Origin: Gemmatimonadota bacterium
GTDB lineage: Bacteria > JAAXHH01
Assembly (NCBI GenBank): GCA_026713285.1
Contig: JAPOOT010000279.1
Location: forward strand, 1 to 6,978
Direction: 5' to 3'
DNA: 6,978 nucleotides
Shown: positions 1 through 6,447 of the stretch, one piece after another
How the letters are laid out: every line of letters begins with the position of its first letter
Position numbering within the stretch: the stretch's first letter is position 1
The notes under the pieces: generated by a model
Told to the model about the DNA's origin: nothing
Seen by the model: the letters and a program-made list of their open reading frames with translations, nothing else
Databases searched by the model: none
Translations under genes and position numbers: made by a program

Positions 1-314
1 CTCAGCGAGCCACCATAGGAGAAGGATTCCGTGACGATCGTGTCTCCCGGAGACGCAAAGGCATCCGTGATCAACTGCAGCGCCTGCATCGATCCGGAGG
101 TCAAGACGATCTCCTCCAGGGGCACCGCCCGTCCCGCGCCGAGCTCGAATCGCTCTGAAGCGATGGCTCTCAACGGTTCGTATCCCCGGCCGTCCGGGTA
201 GTTTACCAGTTCCGATCCGCGGGTCGAAATGACCTTTGCCGCGGCCTCGGCCAGCCCATCTGACGGGAAGGACAGGGGGTCGGGCCGTCCGGCGCCGAGA
301 TTGATCTCACGCAT
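1..314 (-). CDS. PLP-dependent class I/II aminotransferase, N-terminal part (truncated by window edge)
   Basis: Read on the minus strand from the ATG at 314-312, this gives 104 residues open to the window edge, so the C-terminal three quarters, including the PLP lysine, is not visible. The start is MREINLGAGRPDPLSFPSDG. A NYPDGRGYEPLR stretch (about residues 38-49) is the substrate-side glycine-rich segment of fold-type I aminotransferases. LTSGSMQALQ (71-80) is the PLP-phosphate-binding segment, followed by SPGDTIVTESFSYGG (88-102). This pattern is closest to the 2-aminoadipate/MocR-type aminotransferase group, but here no N-terminal winged-helix DNA-binding domain precedes it, so it should be a stand-alone cytosolic enzyme transferring amino groups between amino and 2-oxo acids. 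The substrate cannot be told. The start is fixed by an AGGAG seven bases upstream. It is transcribed divergently from the importer genes and may share their control region. Family is fairly sure; specificity is unknown. Confidence 0.85.
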   Translation of the reverse strand, partial: MREINLGAGRPDPLSFPSDGLAEAAAKVISTRGSELVNYPDGRGYEPLRAIASERFELGAGRAVPLEEIVLTSGSMQALQLITDAFASPGDTIVTESFSYGGSL

Positions 315-321
315 CGATTTG

Positions 322-326
322 CTCCT
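322..326 (-). promoter_or_regulatory. Ribosome binding site of the aminotransferase gene
   Basis: CTCCT on the plus strand reads AGGAG on the minus strand, seven bases before the ATG at 314-312. This is a near-ideal Shine-Dalgarno and decides the start. It also shows that the organism uses Shine-Dalgarno initiation, which makes the lack of one before the gene at 680 notable. Confidence 0.75.
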
Positions 327-420
327 GTAGGCGGCGAGTTACGTCCATTTTTTCGGATTCCTCGGAATGGGTGTTCTGGAAAGTGAGTCAAGGAATGTAG
401 AGCGGCCTTCCCATGCCTGT

Positions 421-511
421 CAACCGCTTATGCACGGATTCGGGGGCGTATTCAACCGGACTCGGGAGCGCCTTCAACCGTATTCGAGGCGTATTCAACC
501 GCTTATACGTG
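421..511 (+). repeat. Helically phased CAACCG repeat cluster (putative regulator-binding sites)
   Basis: CAACCG occurs at 421-426, 453-458, 475-480 and 496-501. The start-to-start distances are 32, 22 and 21 bp, close to three, two and two turns of B-DNA. The last three boxes lie in longer imperfect units beginning with GCG at 446, 468 and 489, with a further GCG at 511; two units read GCGTATTCAACCG and one GCGCCTTCAACCG. Boxes one and four also share the right flank CTTAT. All are direct repeats on one face of the helix, and the nearest ends 35 bases before the -35 hexamer at 537. A direct-repeat spacing of about 21 bp is known for AraC-type activators, so an upstream activator array is a natural reading. 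No regulator gene is in the window to pair with it. The repeat is seen directly; the role is inferred. Confidence 0.6.
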
Positions 512-536
512 CGCTGGAAGGAGCTAAGGGGCGCCG

Positions 537-565
537 TTGACAGGATGCTTGACCCTTCCTACATT
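537..565 (+). promoter_or_regulatory. Sigma70-type promoter of the importer operon
   Basis: TTGACA at 537-542 is a perfect -35 match. TACATT at 560-565 matches four of six -10 consensus positions, and the spacer is exactly 17 bp. Transcription would start near 572, about 108 bases before the ATG at 680. The promoter points into the importer genes and sits just downstream of the CAACCG repeats, in the arrangement expected of an activator-dependent promoter. Confidence 0.6.
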
Positions 566-616
566 GGTCCTACCGGTCCGCCAGTCCATCCGGTCGGCCT
601 GGTCAGACTGGGCGTC

Positions 617-646
617 CCGGACGTCTGATCCGTCTAAGCCGTCCGG
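617..646 (+). promoter_or_regulatory. Possible leader hairpin upstream of the importer start
   Basis: CCGGACG at 617-623 is the exact reverse complement of CGTCCGG at 640-646, with a 16-base loop. It would form in the untranslated leader, 33 bases before the ATG at 680. No U-run follows, so it is not a standard intrinsic terminator. A seven-pair GC-rich stem can arise by chance at this base composition, so this is only a candidate. Confidence 0.25.
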
Positions 647-679
647 ATCCTGTAGCCAATTCTTCCCACCATATCGCCC

Positions 680-3055
680 ATGATCTCACGCCGATTCATC
701 CCCCTGCTCGCCACAATTGTTACGTGCGCGTCGTTACAGACCGTTGCGCCCGTCACCCATGCTCAGGACCAGCCACCGGGTCAGCCGCAATCCAAGCGCC
801 CGATTCGTGTCGAAGTCCCGCTTTTCGAGGGCGGCCAGGGGCTGGAGTTCTTCATCGAGTGCGCCCGGACCTATGAACAGGAGCATGAGGGGGTAGTGAT
901 CGACCTGTACGGCGATCCCCGCATTCACGACAAGGTGCGGGTGCGCATCCTGGAACGCTCCTTTCCCGAGGTCACCAATGCCCGCCTGAACTACTGGGCG
1001 CTCATCCGCAACGGCGACCTGCTGCCCCTGGACGAGTTTCTCGACCTGCCCAACTGGGAGGGAGACCGCACCTGGCGCGAATCTTTCCTGCCCGGTACCC
1101 TGACCCAGTACACGCACGAGGGTAAGACCTATGGCGTTCCCCTGATGGCGTCGGCCTACGCGGTGTGGTACAACAAGAGCCTCTTCGAAGAACACGGCTG
1201 GCAACCGGCGACCACCTGGGAAGAGTTCTTTGCGCTTTGCGAAGAGATCAAGGCCGCCGGCATGTGGCCGCTCGCTTTCCAGGGCCGTTACCCGGGCTAC
1301 GTGCAGGCCGTGATCGACCACGCGTACTACCACCTGGCCGGACCGGAAAGGTACTTCGACCAGAAGAACCTGGTGCGCGGCAGTTTCGACAATCCCGAAT
1401 TCGTCGAGTCCCTGTCCCTTGCGCAGCGGATCGCGCTCAACTTTTTTCAGCCGGGCGCCATGGGCATGAGCCACACCGAATCGCAGCTCGAGTTCTTCCT
1501 GGGCCACACGGCCATGATCTTCTGCGGTTCGTGGCTCAAGAGCGAGATGCTGGGCAAGATACCGGACGGTTTCCGGCTGGGGTCCTTCAACCTGCCGGTA
1601 GCGCCCACCGGCAAGGCGGATCCATCGGCCGTGTACGGCGGGTCCGGGTACTATTTCGTCATGAAGGACAGCGACAACCCGCTGGCCGGCGTCGAGTTCC
1701 TGCGCTTCATGACCTCCCGGCGCATGGCCGGCCGATTCGCCCGGATGCGCGACATCCCCGTTTCCGTGGCCGGCGTATCCGAAGAAAACCTGTCGGAAGA
1801 CATGGCCGACCTGGCGGCCATGCTGAAGGACGCGGCCGTCACCTACGGCACGCCACCCGGGGAAGGCTATCCGGCCATGACGCAGTACTGGACCGACGCG
1901 CGCTTCCGCGTCATTACCGGACAGACCACGCCCGCCGAGGCCGCGGCGGAACTGGAAGCCAGCGCGGCCGTGGTCCTGCGCCAGACCGAATCCCCGGACG
2001 AGATCAACATCCGGCACGTATGGAAGCCCGTCCTGCTGATCGGCCTCATGGGCTTGGCGGTGGCCTACTGGTCGGCCACGACCTACAGGCGCTACCGGGA
2101 ACGCAGGCGCGCCGGAATCAGCACCACGGAGGGCCGTCCCTTTCTGCGCCGGACCGACCGGATCATCCTCATCGCGCCCGCCCTCGTGCTTTACACGGTG
2201 TTCGTGATCATTCCGAGTGCGAAATCGTTCCTCTGGAGCCTGAACGAGTGGGACGGGCTGACCGAGATGCGGTTCACGGGCCTGCTGAACTTCGGCCGCC
2301 TGCTCTTCGAAAGCGACGGATTCTGGATCGCACTGAACAACAACCTGTTCATCATGTTCGTCATCCCGCTGTTCGTCATCCCGATTTCTCTCTTCCTGGC
2401 CGTATGCATCAGCCGGGAGATCTGGGGGTCGCGATTCTTTCGCATCGCCTTCTTCTTCCCGAACATTCTCGGTGCAGTCGCGGCCACGCTCCTCTGGATG
2501 CATCTCTACAATCCCCAGGGCGGTCCGATCAACACGGCGCTGGTGGGTATCGGGGTAATCCTGTCCGCGGCCGGTCTGGAAACCGCGGGAAGCTGGCTGC
2601 AGGCCATGGAAGGATTCGCCTGGTTGTCGCAATCCAACCTGTACTGGGCGCTGATCCCCATGTCCATCTGGGGCGCGTGCGGGTTCAACATGATCCTCTT
2701 CCTGGCCGCCATGGAGAGCATTCCCCAGAGTCTCTACGAAGCGGCGGACATCGACGGCGCATCGTCGTGGCGGCAGTTCTGGACGATAACCCTGCCCCTG
2801 ATCTGGGAGGTGTTGTCCATCTCCATCGTGTTCATGGTCATCGGGGGAATGAAGGTCTTCGAGTCCATATGGCTTCTGACCAACCAGTCGCCGACCACGC
2901 AGGTGCACGTCATCGGCACGCTCATGGTGCAGGACATGTTTACCGAGTTCAAGATCGGCGAGGCCACGGCCATCGCGGTGCTGCTGTTCATCATGGTCTT
3001 CTTCGGAACGGCCGCCACGTTGAGACTCATGCGTAGGGAAACGGTGGAATTCTGA
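680..3055 (+). CDS. Fused ABC solute-binding protein and MalF-type permease (CUT1 sugar importer)
   Basis: A 791-residue protein with two jobs in one chain. Residues 1-28 are a Sec signal peptide (MISRRF, hydrophobic core, likely cut after THA28; no lipobox). Residues 40-440 are a family 1-type extracellular solute-binding protein, with typical stretches such as YGVPLMASAYAVWYNKSLFE (151-170). A hydrophobic segment at 449-469 followed by the basic YRRYRERRRAG leads back into the cytoplasm. Residues 490-791 are a MalF/UgpA-like permease with about six membrane segments (near 495-515, 556-577, 587-606, 655-677, 705-725, 762-783) and an EAA loop at 687-706 (E687, A688, A689, G693, L705, P706) that contacts the ATPase. 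Normally binding protein and permease are separate genes. The extra segment solves the topology, linking a periplasmic domain to a permease that starts in the cytoplasm. The ATG has no visible Shine-Dalgarno. The stop overlaps the next ATG by one base (TGATG). The substrate is probably a sugar or polyol, unproven. Confidence 0.92.
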   Translation: MISRRFIPLLATIVTCASLQTVAPVTHAQDQPPGQPQSKRPIRVEVPLFEGGQGLEFFIECARTYEQEHEGVVIDLYGDPRIHDKVRVRILERSFPEVTNARLNYWALIRNGDLLPLDEFLDLPNWEGDRTWRESFLPGTLTQYTHEGKTYGVPLMASAYAVWYNKSLFEEHGWQPATTWEEFFALCEEIKAAGMWPLAFQGRYPGYVQAVIDHAYYHLAGPERYFDQKNLVRGSFDNPEFVESLSLAQRIALNFFQPGAMGMSHTESQLEFFLGHTAMIFCGSWLKSEMLGKIPDGFRLGSFNLPVAPTGKADPSAVYGGSGYYFVMKDSDNPLAGVEFLRFMTSRRMAGRFARMRDIPVSVAGVSEENLSEDMADLAAMLKDAAVTYGTPPGEGYPAMTQYWTDARFRVITGQTTPAEAAAELEASAAVVLRQTESPDEINIRHVWKPVLLIGLMGLAVAYWSATTYRRYRERRRAGISTTEGRPFLRRTDRIILIAPALVLYTVFVIIPSAKSFLWSLNEWDGLTEMRFTGLLNFGRLLFESDGFWIALNNNLFIMFVIPLFVIPISLFLAVCISREIWGSRFFRIAFFFPNILGAVAATLLWMHLYNPQGGPINTALVGIGVILSAAGLETAGSWLQAMEGFAWLSQSNLYWALIPMSIWGACGFNMILFLAAMESIPQSLYEAADIDGASSWRQFWTITLPLIWEVLSISIVFMVIGGMKVFESIWLLTNQSPTTQVHVIGTLMVQDMFTEFKIGEATAIAVLLFIMVFFGTAATLRLMRRETVEF

Positions 3056-3975
3056 TGTATCGGGCGCAAGAAATGAAACAGGCTGGAGATAACGGCCGGA
3101 CGGGCGAAACGAGTCCGATGGGCGAGAAGCGCCGGACAGCGGCCTGGAATCTGATTGTATATCCGATCCTGCTTGGTTACCTGGTCATCGTGGTCTATCC
3201 GATGGCCTGGCTGCTTTACACGTCGCTTAAGACGGACCGGGAGATCTTCCTGGCGCCCTTCACGCTGCCGGACTGGGCGGACCTGCAATGGATCAACTTT
3301 TCGCGGGCATGGACGGTGGGGCAATTCGGAGACTACTTCATGAACAGCGTGGTGTTGACGGTCCTGACCGTGATCCTGTCCCTGCTCTTCGCGGCCATGG
3401 CGGCCTATGCTCTCTCGCGGTTCCGCTTCTTCGGCGCGCGGCCGTTGTTCTTCTTCTTCCTGGCCGGCCTGATGGTACCACTGCAACTGGCCATCGTGCC
3501 GCTATTCTTCCAGATGAAGGACCTGATGCTGCTCAACTCCCGGCTGGGACTGCTGATCGTGTACATCGCCTTCGGCATGCCCTTCGCCATCTTCATCCTG
3601 GCGGGGTTCTTCAAATCGCTGCCGTCGGGCCTTCACGAATCCGCGCTCATGGATGGGGCCGGCGAACTGCGGGCCTTCTGGCACATCATGCTGCCGCTGG
3701 CCAAGCCCGCCCTGGTCACCGTGGGCATCTTTGCCTTCCTAGGCACCTGGAACGAGTTCTTCATGGCCTTCATGTTCCTGTCGGGCGAAAATGCCGAAAG
3801 CCTGCGCACCCTTCCCCTGGGGCTGGCCAACATCACCATCGTGAGCCAGTACCGCAGCGACTGGGGCATGGCCTTCGCCGGCCTGGTGCTCATGATGCTG
3901 CCCACCATGGTGGTCTATGCCCTGCTACAGCGGCAGGTGACCCGGGGGATCACGGTGGGGGCGCTTAAGGGGTGA
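3055..3975 (+). CDS. MalG-type ABC transporter permease (CUT1 sugar importer)
   Basis: A 306-residue inner-membrane permease, usual length for the family. It has a basic N-terminus (KRR 25-27), a first membrane segment near 32-55, about five more, and the family's cytoplasmic coupling loop at 195-214 (E195-S-A, D200, G201, L213, P214). The EAA motif is here ESA, a common variant. The C-terminus GITVGALKG is the conserved MalG-family tail. It should form a heterodimeric channel with the permease half of the upstream fusion protein. The ATG at 3055 shares its A with the upstream TGA, so translation is very probably coupled. A later ATG at 3118 (Met22) also lies before the first membrane segment and is a possible alternative start, but the overlap favours 3055. 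The dedicated or shared ATPase is not in the window; CUT1 importers often use an ATPase encoded elsewhere. Confidence 0.93.
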   Translation: MYRAQEMKQAGDNGRTGETSPMGEKRRTAAWNLIVYPILLGYLVIVVYPMAWLLYTSLKTDREIFLAPFTLPDWADLQWINFSRAWTVGQFGDYFMNSVVLTVLTVILSLLFAAMAAYALSRFRFFGARPLFFFFLAGLMVPLQLAIVPLFFQMKDLMLLNSRLGLLIVYIAFGMPFAIFILAGFFKSLPSGLHESALMDGAGELRAFWHIMLPLAKPALVTVGIFAFLGTWNEFFMAFMFLSGENAESLRTLPLGLANITIVSQYRSDWGMAFAGLVLMMLPTMVVYALLQRQVTRGITVGALKG

Positions 3976-4184
3976 CGCGCAAAGTCCTGGTATATGGCTG
4001 TACGAGGTATGGGGCTGTACGAGGTATGGGGCTGTACGCGCACGAGATAAATACGGGCGTCCTCGAGATGATTGGATCCATCAATGCGTCTGAGGACAAG
4101 GACCGGGCAGTTTTAAGTCGTTTGATGACCATACCGTCAACCGCCCTTAGATACAATAACGTCAGCACAACAGAGACACGATAG
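3972..4184 (+). other. Doubtful 70-codon reading frame overlapping the MalG-type gene's stop
   Basis: A GTG at 3972 overlaps the upstream TGA in the GTGA arrangement typical of coupled genes, and the frame runs 70 codons (start MTRKVLVYGCTRYGA) to a TAG at 4182-4184. I recognise no domain. Its first third is made of the 17-bp tandem repeat, and third codon positions are mixed rather than strongly G/C, unlike the permease genes. It may be a small uncharacterised protein, a decayed gene remnant, or simply noncoding DNA between two operons. Confidence 0.2.
3996..4038 (+). repeat. 17-bp tandem direct repeat, about 2.5 copies
   Basis: The unit GGCTGTACGAGGTATGG is present exactly twice (3996-4012 and 4013-4029), followed by its first nine bases (4030-4038). 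The copies are identical, which points to recent slippage or duplication. It begins 20 bases after the stop of the MalG-type gene. Seventeen is not a multiple of three, so a copy-number change would alter any reading frame through it. Confidence 0.9.
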
Positions 4185-4216
4185 GGAAACCTGGGAGAAG
4201 ATCTCGGGGACCGGCA

Positions 4217-4282
4217 GATCATGCCACACGATTCACAGCCTACAGAGCGGATCATGACAAACAATTCACTGCCTACAGATAC
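4217..4282 (+). repeat. 33-bp imperfect tandem duplication across the translation start
   Basis: Bases 4217-4249 and 4250-4282 match at 27 of 33 positions by hand alignment; both begin GATCATG and share ATTCAC and GCCTACAGA. The unit is eleven codons, so each copy carries an in-frame ATG (4221 and 4254), encoding MPHDSQPTERI and then MTNNSLPTDTT. The differences show the duplication is not brand new. It leaves two possible starts for the gene. Confidence 0.85.
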
Positions 4283-5810
4283 GACCTGGTACTGCATTCG
4301 GCGAAATGGCATCGCGAGAAATGAAGGCTGGATCGGCGATGTCACGCTGGATGATCTGCCGAACCATGTGGGCGTTGAACATGGTGATACGATCGAAGTT
4401 TGTATCGCTTCAGATTTTCAAACTGTGCCGCCTGACCAGTTATCCAGCTTCTTCTACAACCGGGTCCGCGGGATTGTCGGCCTGGAGATGGCCTACGGTG
4501 ACGAGACCTTGCGAATCGCGCCTACTCGAATGATCGCCGCGAATCTCGGGTTTGCCCGAGCCGTGGAGAGATTCCGTCAACAATTAAACATAAGCGTTGA
4601 AGAATTCGCCGACGACGGCAGGCTGCGAGTCTTTTCCGCCAGACAGGTCCTGGTGCCGGGCGGGAGCATATCCGACCGGACGGAACTGTATCGCGGATCA
4701 ACACTCGTGACCGAAACCCCCTCGGATGGCAGGGACCGGGCTGAGGTCCTGACCTGTGGAATCAGGCGGTGGATGCTTCGAAATATGTCCGAGGATGGCG
4801 CGTTGCCCTACAAATACTGGCCCAGTCGGGGCAAAGAATCTCCGGCCGATAACGCCATCCGCCGGTTTCTTGCATCTCTGGCACTTGAACGTCTCGGTGT
4901 ACATTTCGATGACAAAGAGATCCGTGAGGCGGCCCGGCGCAACCTGGGCTTCAATCTGAAGCGGTATTTCAGAGACATCGGCAGGGGAAGAGGCGCCATA
5001 GTTGAACCAACGGGAGCGAAGCTTGGCGCGGCGGCGCTGGCCGCTTTGTGTATACTGGAGAGCCCGGCATTCTGTGATTTCAAGACCGAGTACGACATGC
5101 TGAACGCAGGTGTAAACTCACTTGCGGATAAGGATATGGGATTCCGTACATTCTTCTTTCCACCCGAACGCGACGCCGAGAACTGGAATTTCTATTCCGG
5201 GGAAGCACTGCTGTTCTGGGCCGAGGCCATGCGCCATGGCGCGCCGGGCGCCCCGACGCTGGAACGTTGCGCCGAAACCTTTGAGAAGTGCCGGGAACGG
5301 CATAATCGGGCACGGAACCCCGCCTTCGTTCCGTGGCATATACAGGCCTGCACATCCCTGTTCAAACAAACAAGGCGGCGCGAGTTCGTCGATTTTGTGT
5401 TTGAGATCAGCGACTGGCTACTGCCAATGCAGCAGTGGGACGGGATGTTGCCGGACCTTCGCGGTCGGTTCTACAATCCAAAACGACCGGAATATGGACC
5501 TCCGCACGCGGCTTCCACCGGAGCCTATCTCGAAGGTCTTGCGGACGCCTCGATGTTGGCGCAAATGGTAGGAGACGGTCCCCGTGCTAAAGCATACCGA
5601 CGAGTCGTAAACCGTGGGCTGCGTTCTCTACGCCAGTTGCAATTTCGTGATGCCTGCGACACTTACTACATTTCAAAGAAACACCGTGTCATGGGCGCGA
5701 TCCGGACGGAAACCTACGACAATTCAGTACGCGTCGACTCCGCAGCGCACGCCCTGATCGCAGCAGTAAAATGGCTTAAATCAGGACGCACTCATTCGGT
5801 CGGCGCGTAG
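4221..5810 (+). CDS. Protein of unknown function, probable alpha/alpha-toroid domain
   Basis: A 529-residue protein without signal peptide or membrane segments, so probably cytosolic. Residues about 20-175 form a mixed region I do not recognise. Residues about 176-520 are helix-rich with regularly spaced conserved-looking stretches: EDGALPYKYWPSRGKESPAD (191-210), DN-IRRF (210-216), EPTGAKLGAAALAALCILE (262-280), NFYSGEALLFWAEAM (323-337), ARNPAFVPWHIQA (364-376), HAASTGAYLEGLADA (429-443) and ETYDNSVRVDSAAHAL (497-512). This periodicity resembles six-hairpin (alpha/alpha)6 toroids such as some glycosidases and epimerases, but no catalytic pair can be named. Two in-frame starts exist: ATG 4221, preceded by GGGGA at 4206-4210, and ATG 4254, with a weak GAG upstream; I keep 4221. 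Third codon positions look much less GC-rich than in the importer genes, hinting at a different origin. Its 3' end overlaps the convergent oxygenase gene by 19 bases. Being a gene is sure; function is not. Confidence 0.85.
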   Translation: MPHDSQPTERIMTNNSLPTDTTWYCIRRNGIARNEGWIGDVTLDDLPNHVGVEHGDTIEVCIASDFQTVPPDQLSSFFYNRVRGIVGLEMAYGDETLRIAPTRMIAANLGFARAVERFRQQLNISVEEFADDGRLRVFSARQVLVPGGSISDRTELYRGSTLVTETPSDGRDRAEVLTCGIRRWMLRNMSEDGALPYKYWPSRGKESPADNAIRRFLASLALERLGVHFDDKEIREAARRNLGFNLKRYFRDIGRGRGAIVEPTGAKLGAAALAALCILESPAFCDFKTEYDMLNAGVNSLADKDMGFRTFFFPPERDAENWNFYSGEALLFWAEAMRHGAPGAPTLERCAETFEKCRERHNRARNPAFVPWHIQACTSLFKQTRRREFVDFVFEISDWLLPMQQWDGMLPDLRGRFYNPKRPEYGPPHAASTGAYLEGLADASMLAQMVGDGPRAKAYRRVVNRGLRSLRQLQFRDACDTYYISKKHRVMGAIRTETYDNSVRVDSAAHALIAAVKWLKSGRTHSVGA

Positions 5811-6427
5811 ATGTAGAACCCGCGTCCTGCCTCCGGCAGCACGTCGAAAATCAAATGCACCCGCAGTTCGTCTGTCGGGTTCCTCGCTTCGTGCAACGCC
5901 TTGTTGTCGAACACCCACAGCTCGCCTTCCCGCATCGATATGGTTTCACCCTCTGCGGTCATCGGACTCCCCTCCGGGCTCCTCAGCACAAGGTGGTATC
6001 GATCACGTATTCGGTAGTAAGCGCCGGCGTCGGTATGAGGTCGAACCCACCCCTGAGGTTGCAAGGATACCAGTGTAGCGCGTCCAAGTTCACCCCGATG
6101 AAGCGCGGCGATCTCTTTACAGAACGCCAGTGTTCGGGGGAATTTCTTAGCTGTAGCAGTAGTGCGACTGTCATGGACGTCGTTGGCGTTTTTCGCTCCT
6201 GGAGGCAGTGGTTTTTTGGCGGTTCGCAAAAAGATATTCTGGGTGTCGCGTTGACAACGAACCTTGCGCTGCCGGCTGGTATCGGCGAGCCACAGTTCTG
6301 GTACTGCGGCCAATTCCAGCATCAACGGTTCAATTTCGATGTTCGTCGCGATCCGGGTGAAACGCTTTCCTGCCGGTGACGCATCGTTTGATTCGTTTCC
6401 TGGAATCACATGGGTCTTGTGTAACAC
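5792..6427 (-). CDS. Aspartyl/asparaginyl beta-hydroxylase-family 2-oxoglutarate/Fe(II) dioxygenase
   Basis: A 211-residue cytosolic protein with a double-stranded beta-helix (cupin-like) oxygenase core at about 115-200. The iron site is read as H131-x-D133 in RPHTDAGAYYRIRDRYHLVL (129-148) and H179 in FDNKALHEARN (173-183), with R189 in RVHLIFD as the likely 2-oxoglutarate-binding arginine. The HxD...H triad plus RYHLVL is typical of small bacterial members, including proline cis-4-hydroxylase-like enzymes; mammalian AspH lacks the Asp ligand. The reaction would hydroxylate an amino acid or a protein/peptide residue, using O2 and 2-oxoglutarate and releasing succinate and CO2. The substrate is unknown. 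The start is GTG at 6427-6425, chosen because AAGGTGG lies six bases upstream and the first in-frame ATG (Met36) is far inside. It lies 129 bases downstream of the Asp-Gly-repeat gene on the same strand, and its stop overlaps the end of the convergent gene by 19 bases. Confidence 0.88.
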   Translation of the reverse strand: MLHKTHVIPGNESNDASPAGKRFTRIATNIEIEPLMLELAAVPELWLADTSRQRKVRCQRDTQNIFLRTAKKPLPPGAKNANDVHDSRTTATAKKFPRTLAFCKEIAALHRGELGRATLVSLQPQGWVRPHTDAGAYYRIRDRYHLVLRSPEGSPMTAEGETISMREGELWVFDNKALHEARNPTDELRVHLIFDVLPEAGRGFYIYAPTE

Positions 6428-6433
6428 AAACGA

Positions 6434-6440
6434 CCACCTT
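6434..6440 (-). promoter_or_regulatory. Ribosome binding site of the oxygenase gene
   Basis: CCACCTT on the plus strand is AAGGTGG on the minus strand, six bases before the GTG at 6427-6425. This strong Shine-Dalgarno supports the GTG start. Confidence 0.7.
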
Positions 6441-6447
6441 TACCGCC

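Larger units (their letters stand above)
315..679. other. Divergent intergenic control region
   Basis: This is 365 bases between the minus-strand aminotransferase and the plus-strand importer genes. It holds the aminotransferase ribosome binding site at its left end, the CAACCG repeat cluster, a sigma70-like promoter facing the importer, and an untranslated leader of roughly 108 bases if transcription starts near 572. An open frame at 413-628 is not believed to be a gene, because it has no ribosome binding site, no recognisable protein features, and its in-phase part consists of the DNA repeats. I see no tRNA or known riboswitch. Confidence 0.6.

Noticed and set aside
446..511. CRISPR-like reading of the 21-22-bp repeats
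   Set aside because: Units are contiguous, imperfect and too short, with no unique spacers and no cas genes.
516..559. GGAAGG/CCTTCC inverted pair around the -35 region as a terminator
   Set aside because: Six-base arms with a long loop and no T-run; it overlaps the promoter and is not convincing.
413..628. Plus-strand open frame of 71 codons in the divergent intergenic region
   Set aside because: No ribosome binding site, no recognisable protein, and it spans the CAACCG boxes and the promoter; it is better explained as control DNA.
734..2908. Minus-strand open frame of 724 codons opposite the importer fusion gene
   Set aside because: It is an antisense shadow of a high-GC gene; its product is rich in Arg, Gly, His and Gln with no domain, while the plus-strand product is a complete recognisable protein.
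1165..3036. Plus-strand open frame of 623 codons in another phase of the importer fusion gene
   Set aside because: Low-complexity Arg/Pro/His-rich product typical of an out-of-phase reading of GC-rich coding DNA.
4136..4157. GTCAACCG followed by a TACAAT -10-like hexamer before the gene at 4221
   Set aside because: Resembles the upstream box and a -10, but there is only one box, no -35 at the right distance, and a match this short is expected by chance in several kilobases.
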